NCBI GenBank assembly: GCA_017619835.1
Contig: JAFZRN010000039.1
Location: forward strand, 1 to 64,000
DNA length: 64,000 bases
Origin: Eubacterium sp.
Lineage (GTDB): Bacteria > Bacillota > Clostridia > Lachnospirales > Lachnospiraceae
Direction: 5' to 3'
Shown here: piece by piece, positions 1 to 5,974 of the stretch
Layout: each line of letters starts with the position of its first letter
Numbering within the stretch: the stretch's first letter is position 1
Notes under the pieces: model-generated
Databases searched by the model: none
Seen by the model: only the letters and a program-made list of their open reading frames with translations
What the model was told of the DNA's origin: nothing
Translations under genes and position numbers: made by a program

Positions 1-118
1 GCCAACCTCAAGATGAGATATCTCTTAAGACCCCTTGAAGACTACAAGGTTGATAGGCACTGAGTGTAAGCATAGCAATATGTTCAGCTGAGGTGTACTA
101 ATAGGTCGTGAGCTTTTC
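1..118 (+). rRNA. 23S ribosomal RNA, 3' end (partial)
   Basis: The first ~118 bases match the conserved 3' terminus of bacterial 23S rRNA: the GATGAGATATCTC block, AAGACCCCTTGAAGACTAC, the GGTTGATAGGC block, GTGTAAG and the terminal GAGGTGTACTAATAGGTCG element. The gene enters from the left edge, so only its end is present. The mature 3' end is approximate. No 5S rRNA follows in the next 440 bases; tRNA genes come directly after. Confidence 0.93.
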
Positions 119-155
119 CTTGATAAGATACATTTTTCTGTATGAAGTAATCTAT

Positions 156-227
156 TCCTCGATAGCTCAATGGTAGAGCATCGCGGCGAGTTCCTAAGGC
201 TCGTTGCTGGTTCTTTGTTGAGCTACC
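156..227 (+). pseudogene. Broken tRNA copy (5' half of tRNA-Asn fused to unrelated sequence)
   Basis: The first ~27 bases are identical to the 5' half of the intact tRNA-Asn 74 bases downstream (acceptor strand and D arm). After the D arm the sequence diverges: there is no GTTCGA-type T loop and no 3' acceptor strand able to pair with TCCTCGA. The 3' part (GTTGAGCTACC, 217-227) is instead nearly complementary to the D-arm region (TAGCTCAA, 163-170), so the transcript would fold back. I read it as a partial duplication that is not a functional tRNA. A processed regulatory fragment cannot be excluded. Confidence 0.7.
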
Positions 228-229
228 AT

Positions 230-301
230 TCCTCGATAGCTCAATGGTAGAGCATCCGGCTGTTAACCGGAGGGTTGTTGGTTCGAGCCCAACTCGGGGA
301 G
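230..301 (+). tRNA. tRNA-Asn (GTT)
   Basis: Full cloverleaf. The acceptor TCCTCGA pairs with TCGGGGA. The anticodon stem is TCCGG/CCGGA with loop CTGTTAA, anticodon GTT at 262-264. The T arm has GGTTCGAGCC. CCA is not encoded. Confidence 0.95.
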
Positions 302-328
302 CTCCGATATCGATTTATATCGATATAT

Positions 329-400
329 GGCCCGGTGGTCAAGAGGTTAAGACATCGCCCTTTCACGGCGGTAACACGGGTTCAATTCCCGTCCGGGTCA
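329..400 (+). tRNA. tRNA-Glu (TTC)
   Basis: Acceptor GGCCCGG pairs with CCGGGTC (one G-T). The anticodon stem TCGCC/GGCGG encloses CTTTCAC, anticodon TTC at 362-364. The T loop GGTTCAATTCC is canonical. It lies 27 bases after tRNA-Asn in the same array. Confidence 0.95.
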
Positions 401-411
401 CACTATAATAA

Positions 412-485
412 GGACGCTTAGCTCAGTTGGTTAGAGCATCCGGCTCATAACCGGACGGTCCTGGGTTCGAGTCCCCGAGCGTCCA
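412..485 (+). tRNA. tRNA with CAT anticodon (Ile2/lysidine type or elongator Met)
   Basis: Acceptor GGACGCT pairs with AGCGTCC. The anticodon stem TCCGG/CCGGA holds loop CTCATAA, anticodon CAT at 446-448. The body (GCTCAGTTGGTTAGAGC, GGTTCGAGTCC) resembles the Firmicute tRNA-Ile2 that TilS converts to lysidine, but sequence alone does not separate this securely from elongator Met. It lacks initiator features (it has a paired first acceptor base). Confidence 0.9.
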
Positions 486-493
486 TAATATCC

Positions 494-525
494 AAAGTCA
501 TTACGATATCGTAGTGGCTTTTTAT
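494..525 (+). terminator. Intrinsic terminator of the rRNA/tRNA operon
   Basis: AAGTCATTACGAT is followed immediately by ATCGTAGTGGCTT and a T run. The arms pair over 13 positions with two G-T pairs. It ends the rRNA-tRNA transcription unit before the HAD gene. Confidence 0.85.
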
Positions 526-556
526 TTACCCGTTTAATGTATCAGAGGGCTATCAT

Positions 557-1213
557 ATGAATAAGGATATATGCGTAATATTTGATTTTAACGGAACAAT
601 GATCTTCGACGGAAGATTCCATGATGAGGCATGGAAGACCTATGTCGAGGAGCTTAGTCTTGTGGATGTTTCAGAGGAGGATGTCGAGAAGTGGATAAAA
701 GGTAAGACTCCTAAAGAGATTCTGGAACATTTTCTTGGATATGAGCTTACCGACAACATGATCGAACAGTTTTCAGAGGAGAAGGACAGGATATACAGAA
801 GTCTTATAGGAAGAGCAGATGTTCCGCTTGCTCCGGGGCTTGAAGATTATCTGAACTACCTTCTTCTGGCTCAGGTTAAGAGGAATATCGTCAGTACAGC
901 CGGCCCTGAAAACATGAGCTATTACTTTGAAAGATATAATCTCGAAAGATGGTTTAAGTGGGAGGATGTCATCATAGCAGCAGGCGATATCCCATTAAAA
1001 CCTCATCCTGATATGTATACCGCGGCAATCGCAAAGATGAATATGCCGGCTGAAAAGACACTCGTTTTTGAGGATAGTGAATCGGGCGTAAAGGCTGCAT
1101 ACAGCGCTGGCGTTACTCATATCGTCGCAGTGACCGGAGACAGTAAGAATAAGGATCTGGTTGTCCGTCCGGGCGTTTACAGGGTGATCGAAGACTTTAC
1201 CGAGTTGAGATAA
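557..1213 (+). CDS. HAD-superfamily hydrolase (beta-phosphoglucomutase/phosphatase-like)
   Basis: This 218-residue protein has the four HAD motifs in order: motif I DFNGTM near residue 10, motif II Ser/Thr in VSTAGP (~113-118), motif III Lys in KPHPD (~149) and motif IV FEDSESG (~171). The size and alpha-helical cap suit the class I HAD phosphatases acting on small phosphorylated metabolites in the cytosol. In motif I the usual second aspartate, the general acid/base, is Asn (D-x-N); this variant is seen in some HAD subfamilies and could lower phosphatase activity or favour another activity. An RBS-like AGAGGG precedes the ATG. mntP follows after 19 bases, so the two are probably co-transcribed. 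Substrate unknown. Confidence 0.85.
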   Translation: MNKDICVIFDFNGTMIFDGRFHDEAWKTYVEELSLVDVSEEDVEKWIKGKTPKEILEHFLGYELTDNMIEQFSEEKDRIYRSLIGRADVPLAPGLEDYLNYLLLAQVKRNIVSTAGPENMSYYFERYNLERWFKWEDVIIAAGDIPLKPHPDMYTAAIAKMNMPAEKTLVFEDSESGVKAAYSAGVTHIVAVTGDSKNKDLVVRPGVYRVIEDFTELR

Positions 1214-1232
1214 GTTACGGAGGATTTTGGAA

Positions 1233-1814
1233 ATGTTTTTCTTCAATTCAGCTTTGCTGGGAGCAGGACTCGCCATGGATGCGTTTTCGGTATCGCTGGC
1301 AAACGGACTACATGAACCGAATATGAAAAAGTACAGAATGAGTCTGATCGCAGCTGTTTATGCACTGTTTCAGTTTGCAATGCCGATGATCGGATGGGTT
1401 TTTGTACATACGATAGTAGAGATATTTTCGTTTTTCGAGAAGCTAACTCCGATTATCGCTTTGATCCTGCTTTTATATATTGGCGGAAAGATGCTTTATG
1501 AGGGTATAATGGAAAGGAATTCACGGGAGGAAGATTCCGAGCCGAAGCTTCTCACCGGAAAAGAGCTTATAATCCAGGGAATTGCAACTTCGATAGACGC
1601 GCTTTCGGTCGGATTTACCATTGCAGGCTACAGTCTTATAATGGCACTGGCTGCATCAAGTATCATCCTTGCCGTGACATTTATCATATGCTTTATAGGA
1701 CTTGTCATCGGAAAGAAGGCCGGAACAAGGCTTTCATGGAAGGCTTCGATCCTCGGAGGCTGTATCCTGATAGGGATCGGAATCGAGATATTTGTTAAGG
1801 GATTTTTCTTTTAA
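1233..1814 (+). CDS. mntP: MntP-family manganese efflux pump
   Basis: This is a roughly 193-residue, very hydrophobic protein with about six membrane segments in two homologous halves. Each half carries the MntP signature: GAGLAMDAFSVSLANG at the N terminus and GIATSIDALSVGFTIAG near residue 125. The aspartates in these motifs bind Mn2+ in the known family, which exports manganese across the cytoplasmic membrane. I chose ATG 1233 because GGAGG at 1219-1223 is 9 bases away. An in-frame TTG at 1227 would be too close to it. No Mn riboswitch is visible in the short upstream gap, so it is probably expressed with the HAD gene. Confidence 0.93.
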   Translation: MFFFNSALLGAGLAMDAFSVSLANGLHEPNMKKYRMSLIAAVYALFQFAMPMIGWVFVHTIVEIFSFFEKLTPIIALILLLYIGGKMLYEGIMERNSREEDSEPKLLTGKELIIQGIATSIDALSVGFTIAGYSLIMALAASSIILAVTFIICFIGLVIGKKAGTRLSWKASILGGCILIGIGIEIFVKGFFF

Positions 1815-1823
1815 GAGGTTAAA

Positions 1824-2792
1824 ATGTCTGATAATAAAAGTTATATAATGAATACCGAAAATGTGGCACCTATTATTCAGGTGCCTTCTTTTCTTGAAAT
1901 GAGGGGGATCCGTCACGGTTTCACCACCAGGATCGGCGGTGTGAGCTCCGGAATCTACAGGTCGCTCAATCTCGGAATCAATCTTGATGACGATAAAGAG
2001 AAGGTGCTCGAGAACTATAACCGCGTGGGTAAGGCCATGGGGATTGATGTAAACAGGATCTCCTGCCCGAATCAGGTTCATAAGACGAATATCCTGGTCG
2101 CAAAAGAGGAAGATGCAGGGGATGGAATTGCAAGAGAACTGAGTCATTTTGAGATAGATGCGCAGATCACAAATGTGCCGAACCTTCCGCTCATCGTATA
2201 TACGGCTGACTGCGTGCCGATCCTGCTCGCAGATCCCGTGAGCAGGGTAATAGGTACTGTTCATGCGGGCTGGAGAGGAACCGTTGCGGGTATTGCCGCT
2301 ATGACAGTTGAGAAGATGGTAGAGGTTTACGGCTGTCTTCCCGAGAATATTCAGGCTGCGATCGGACCATCCATCGGACCGGATAATTACGAGGTGGATG
2401 AAGAAGTCATTAAACAAGTAATGAGCTGCCCTTATGTAGACAGCTCACCGGATAACAGAGTTGATCAAGGGATAGGACAGGGTGACTTTCTGATCCAGAT
2501 CAGGGCCGGCAGCTACGTTGATGAAACGAGAGGCGTTCCGGACTTCTATAAGGGAAGTGTCCAGACCCACCCCGGCGCTGCCTACAGTATCTTCAGGACC
2601 GTTCATGTGAGAGACCGCTATATGCTGAATCTCTGGAACCTGAACGAGCTGATACTCCTTAATGCAGGACTCAAAATGTCGAATATCCATCAGACCCGGC
2701 TTTGTACAATGAAGAATCATGAACTCTTTTTCTCTCATCGTTATACGAATGGTAAGAGAGGGCTGAATGCCGGGATCATCTCTCTTGTTTGA
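1824..2792 (+). CDS. pgeF: Peptidoglycan editing factor PgeF (YfiH/laccase-domain family)
   Basis: This 322-residue protein of the YfiH/DUF152 family has the metal-site residues in their usual contexts: His in HGFTTRIGG, Cys in TADCVPILL and His in HAGWRGT. Family members bind Zn and were characterised as removing mis-incorporated L-Ser from muropeptide precursors; purine nucleoside activity is also reported for homologues. The N terminus is a little longer than usual (about 20 residues before the conserved core), so a later start is possible. It follows mntP by 9 bases with AGAGG before the ATG. It ends only 28 bases from the convergent hypE. Confidence 0.9.
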   Translation: MSDNKSYIMNTENVAPIIQVPSFLEMRGIRHGFTTRIGGVSSGIYRSLNLGINLDDDKEKVLENYNRVGKAMGIDVNRISCPNQVHKTNILVAKEEDAGDGIARELSHFEIDAQITNVPNLPLIVYTADCVPILLADPVSRVIGTVHAGWRGTVAGIAAMTVEKMVEVYGCLPENIQAAIGPSIGPDNYEVDEEVIKQVMSCPYVDSSPDNRVDQGIGQGDFLIQIRAGSYVDETRGVPDFYKGSVQTHPGAAYSIFRTVHVRDRYMLNLWNLNELILLNAGLKMSNIHQTRLCTMKNHELFFSHRYTNGKRGLNAGIISLV

Positions 2793-2820
2793 AAATGACG
2801 CCGCTTAAGGCAGCATATCT

Positions 2821-3825
2821 TTAGCAGATTCTCGGAAGAAGCTCTCCGCTTGGACGTGAAAGGAAGGTCTTGGCTCCTACTGCTGTAGTAAGGATGACTT
2901 TTCCTTTATTCTCCTCGGTAACTTCACCGATTACACATGCGCCCTCTGAATTAGGGCAGCTATGAAGTGCATCGAGAATCTTATCAGTCTCGGATGCGGG
3001 AGCGAAGATAACAAGTCTTCCTTCGCAGGCAAGATAAAGAGGCTCGAGTCCGAGCATGTTACATACGCCTCTTACTCCGTCCTGAACGGGGATGCTTGAT
3101 GCATCGAGATTTATTCCTACGCCGCTTTCTGCGGCAATTTCATACAGAACCGTACCGACGCCGCCTCGTGTGGCGTCTCTTATTACGTGCACATCCTTTG
3201 TGGCTTCGAAGATTTTCTCGACATTTTTGAAAAGAGGAGCGCAGTCACTTGTGATGTCAGCATCGATCTTGAAATCATTTCTGGCAAGAAGGATAGTGCA
3301 TCCGTGTCTTCCGATATCACCTGTAACGATTATCTTATCGCCCGGCTTTGCAAATGCGCCGGAAGTAGAAGCGCCTTCGATTATATGGCCGATTCCGGTC
3401 GTCGTGATGAAGATCTTATCAACCTGACCCCTGCCTGCAACCTTAGTATCGCCCGCAACGAGATTAACACCGGCTTCTCTTGCGGTCTTGCCCATAGCTT
3501 CGGCGATTTCTTCCAGCTTCGCAACAGGGAAGCCTTCTTCGATTACAAATGAGCAGGTCAGATATTCCGGCTTTGCACCCATACATGCGACGTCATTTAC
3601 AGTGCCGCAGATGGAGAGCTTTCCGATATTTCCGCCCGGGAACTCGTAGGGTGAAACGATGAAGCCGTCAGTCGACATTGCAATCTTTCCGGGCTCCATA
3701 TCGAGGACAGCAGCGTCATCGGCAGTAAGATACGGGTTATCAAAATGCTTCTTGAATATATTTCCTATAAGGTCGGAGGTCTGAACTCCTCCGGCTCCGT
3801 GTGCGAGTGTGATTACATCATTCAT
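2821..3825 (-). CDS. hypE: Hydrogenase maturation protein HypE (thiocyanate-forming dehydratase)
   Basis: This 334-residue PurM-fold protein has the ATP-binding start ITLAHGAGG, DDAAVLD, the STDGFIVSP segment, VAGDTKV, DATRGGVGT and the diagnostic C terminus PRIC. In known systems HypF carbamoylates that last cysteine and HypE dehydrates it to thiocyanate, the source of the CN ligands on iron. It is the last gene of the minus-strand operon, 5 bases after hypD. All key residues are present, so it should be functional. No [NiFe]-hydrogenase structural gene lies in the window. Confidence 0.96.
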   Translation of the reverse strand: MNDVITLAHGAGGVQTSDLIGNIFKKHFDNPYLTADDAAVLDMEPGKIAMSTDGFIVSPYEFPGGNIGKLSICGTVNDVACMGAKPEYLTCSFVIEEGFPVAKLEEIAEAMGKTAREAGVNLVAGDTKVAGRGQVDKIFITTTGIGHIIEGASTSGAFAKPGDKIIVTGDIGRHGCTILLARNDFKIDADITSDCAPLFKNVEKIFEATKDVHVIRDATRGGVGTVLYEIAAESGVGINLDASSIPVQDGVRGVCNMLGLEPLYLACEGRLVIFAPASETDKILDALHSCPNSEGACVIGEVTEENKGKVILTTAVGAKTFLSRPSGELLPRIC

Positions 3826-3830
3826 GGTAT

Positions 3831-4880
3831 TTACTCCTGATCATTATTGTAGGTATAGTAGGCTGCGCAGGCTCCTTCATCGGATACCATGCAGGCTCCG
3901 ACTGCGTGAAGCGGTGTGCAGACTTTGCCGAACATCGGACAGTCCGAAGGCTTGCATTTACCCTGGAGAACTTCTCCGCAGCGGCAGGCCGGATTGGGCT
4001 TTCCTTTGATTTCGGGAACTTCATGCTTGATCCTGGCGTCGAAATCCGCATATTCGGATCTTAGCTTCATTCCGGACATTTCGATCACTCCGAGACCGCG
4101 CCATTCGGTGTCGCAGAGCTCCATTACTTCATCCATAAGCTTCTGGGCCGGGATGTTTCCTTCGGGCTTTACGACTCTCGCATAACAGTTTTCAAAGAAG
4201 GGCTCGCCCTTCTGAAGGTTATCTATTGTTACGGCAAGTGCCGTCATGAGCTCATTTGCGGTAAAACCGGCTACAACGCCGGATACACCTTCTTCCTTAA
4301 GCTGTTCGCAGATCGCGGTCCCGGTTATCGCATTGACATGGCCTGGATAGAGAAATGCGTCCGCGCTGTTTTTAAGCTTTGCGTAGGCATTTGGCATGGT
4401 CTTGTTGGCAGTCAGGATCGAGAAGTTCGAAAGGCCGAGCTTCTTTGCTTTCTTGACGGCGAAACAGGATGACGGGGTAGTCGTCTCGAAACCGACCGAA
4501 AGAAAGACAACCTGAAGGTCGGGATTCTCCCTGGCAATCTCAACCGCATCGTCCGGTGAATAGACGGGACGGATGTCAGCACCCTCGGCTCTTGCTCCGG
4601 CGAGATTCATTTTCGTGCCGGGGACCTTGATAAGGTCGCCGAAGGTACATATGGTACATTTCTTTTCAAGGGCGAGGAAGATCGCTTCATCGATAAAGCC
4701 GATCGGCGTAACGCAGACCGGGCATCCGGGACCCGAGATAAGGTCGACGTCCTCGGGAAGGAGGCTCCTTATGCCGAGACGGAAGATCTCATGGGTATGG
4801 GTTCCGCAGACCTCCATGATGCGGAGCTTTCGGCCCTTGTAAGAACTTATTATATCTCTTGTATTTTCTATTATATTCAT
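3831..4880 (-). CDS. hypD: Hydrogenase maturation protein HypD (Fe(CN)2CO scaffold)
   Basis: This 349-residue protein carries the HypD signatures: CGTHTH near residue 25, GPGCPVCVTP (~51-60), and the C-terminal Cys cluster CRCGEVLQGKC, DCPMFGKVC and the GACMVSDEG segment, which holds a [4Fe-4S] cluster. HypD with HypC carries the iron that receives CO and two cyanides. It sits 23 bases downstream of hypC and 5 bases before hypE, in the order C-D-E found in Hyp operons. Nothing appears broken. Confidence 0.96.
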   Translation of the reverse strand: MNIIENTRDIISSYKGRKLRIMEVCGTHTHEIFRLGIRSLLPEDVDLISGPGCPVCVTPIGFIDEAIFLALEKKCTICTFGDLIKVPGTKMNLAGARAEGADIRPVYSPDDAVEIARENPDLQVVFLSVGFETTTPSSCFAVKKAKKLGLSNFSILTANKTMPNAYAKLKNSADAFLYPGHVNAITGTAICEQLKEEGVSGVVAGFTANELMTALAVTIDNLQKGEPFFENCYARVVKPEGNIPAQKLMDEVMELCDTEWRGLGVIEMSGMKLRSEYADFDARIKHEVPEIKGKPNPACRCGEVLQGKCKPSDCPMFGKVCTPLHAVGACMVSDEGACAAYYTYNNDQE

Positions 4881-4903
4881 GGTTTTTCTCCTGTGGTTAA
4901 GAG

Positions 4904-5116
4904 TTATCTGGCGTGACGGCTCATGACTGATTCGGATTCATCAACGTCGTCGCTTGTGATCTTTGCGATGGCAACACCTGCGTGGACCATTACATAGTCG
5001 CCGGGTTCAAGCTCTTCAAGAAGCTCTGCGCTGACGTCTCTTTTTGCTCCGCCGGCATCGATTATCGCCGTACCGTCCTTAACACTTACTACCTTTGCGG
5101 CAAGTCCTACACACAT
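4904..5116 (-). CDS. hypC: Hydrogenase maturation chaperone HypC
   Basis: This 70-residue protein begins MCVGLAAKV. The Cys2 right after the initiator Met is the iron/HypD ligand in HypC, so the ATG at 5116 is firmly set, with AGGAGGAAAT just upstream. VHAGVAIAKI contains the conserved His. The C terminus is acidic then basic (DDVDESESVMSRHAR). HypC normally escorts Fe(CN)2CO from HypD to the hydrogenase large subunit. With no large subunit here its client is unknown; a nitrogenase-like subunit of this operon is possible (inference). Confidence 0.94.
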   Translation of the reverse strand: MCVGLAAKVVSVKDGTAIIDAGGAKRDVSAELLEELEPGDYVMVHAGVAIAKITSDDVDESESVMSRHAR

Positions 5117-5129
5117 CTTTATTTCCTCC

Positions 5130-5927
5130 TTAAAACACACTTTTAAAAGTGGTGATATTATTTCCATCGGGTCTTCCGTAGATCGCAAAGCAGATCTCAT
5201 CGAAGAAGAAACCGTACTGTTCATCTATAATGACCTGTTTAAAGTAGTTTGCTACGTCCTCGGGGTCATTTCCGAAGGCACCGCAGCCCCATGCGCCGAG
5301 CACGAGATTCTTATAGCCGTACTTTGCGGCAGCTGCGAGCATGATCCTTATTCTTCTGACAAATGTTTCTCTTATAAGATCATTTCCGGCAAGAAGGGCA
5401 GCGCCGTACCTGTTGGGCGCGGGCACCGTTACAACTCCCATGACCTCGGGCTTTTCCAGAAGGTTGCAGGCTTCGTCCCTGAACACAGCTACGTTCGGGG
5501 AGATCAGCATGTAGTCGGATTCGACCCGGCTGGGATGGGTGTTGTTATATAAATACATTTTTGAAGCTTCCTTCGATGTGATGGAAGCGTAGAGGGTGCT
5601 GCAACTGCAGAGAGCCTCTTCCTGGGCATTTGCGCCGAGCCTGAAGCCGCCACCGGGGCTGTGGGCATTAGCGAAGTTCATGACCAGGGCATTTTCATAC
5701 TTACGGCCTGCCTGAAATGAGTCGGCATTGATGACCGATATATTGCAGAGCTTGTCCTGCTTTTTATCACTGAGGTCGGCATCGAGAAGAGCCTGTCCGT
5801 CCTCGGGACTGATGACGATGACCTCCTCAAGGTCGATATCGGGAAGGTCTACCTTTTCACCGTTATAGAGGTAGCTTCCTTCCTTTGTGATATTGATCGT
5901 TTCGTTAGCGATTGAGATATTATTCAT
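5130..5927 (-). CDS. Bacterial-type poly(ADP-ribose) glycohydrolase-like macrodomain protein (TIGR02452 family)
   Basis: About 265 residues from the ATG at 5927, which has CAGGAGAA upstream; a longer reading from 5972 would overlap hypF and lacks an RBS. It has the microbial PARG signatures: NFANAHSPGGGF (~84-95) followed by the catalytic-type QEE (~102-104), and GAWGCGAFGNDP further on. The N-terminal helical part is typical of TIGR02452. The family removes ADP-ribose from proteins. It sits between hypF (41 bases) and hypC (13 bases), inside a maturation operon, an unusual place for it. The two H proteins of the operon keep the Arg that is ADP-ribosylated in nitrogenase reductase, a plausible but unproven substrate. 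Confidence 0.87.
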   Translation of the reverse strand: MNNISIANETINITKEGSYLYNGEKVDLPDIDLEEVIVISPEDGQALLDADLSDKKQDKLCNISVINADSFQAGRKYENALVMNFANAHSPGGGFRLGANAQEEALCSCSTLYASITSKEASKMYLYNNTHPSRVESDYMLISPNVAVFRDEACNLLEKPEVMGVVTVPAPNRYGAALLAGNDLIRETFVRRIRIMLAAAAKYGYKNLVLGAWGCGAFGNDPEDVANYFKQVIIDEQYGFFFDEICFAIYGRPDGNNITTFKSVF

Positions 5928-5941
5928 ATTGTTCTCCTGAA

Positions 5942-5974
5942 ATGTGACAAATAGATCTGAACGGTTTGTCACAT
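5942..5974 (-). repeat. Inverted repeat at the hypF-PARG junction
   Basis: ATGTGACAAA (5942-5951) and TTTGTCACAT (5965-5974) are perfect 10-base inverted arms with a 13-base loop. They cover the hypF stop codon. There is no following T run on the minus strand, so it is not a classic terminator. It could be an mRNA processing or stabilising hairpin, or a regulator half-site pair. Confidence 0.6.

Noticed and set aside
1734..2417. 227-codon minus-strand frame opposite mntP/pgeF
   Set aside because: Overlaps two supported genes in antisense; no family features.
5927..5972. Upstream extension of the PARG gene to 5972
   Set aside because: Would overlap the end of hypF, has no RBS, and the CAGGAGAA-ATG at 5927 is well placed.
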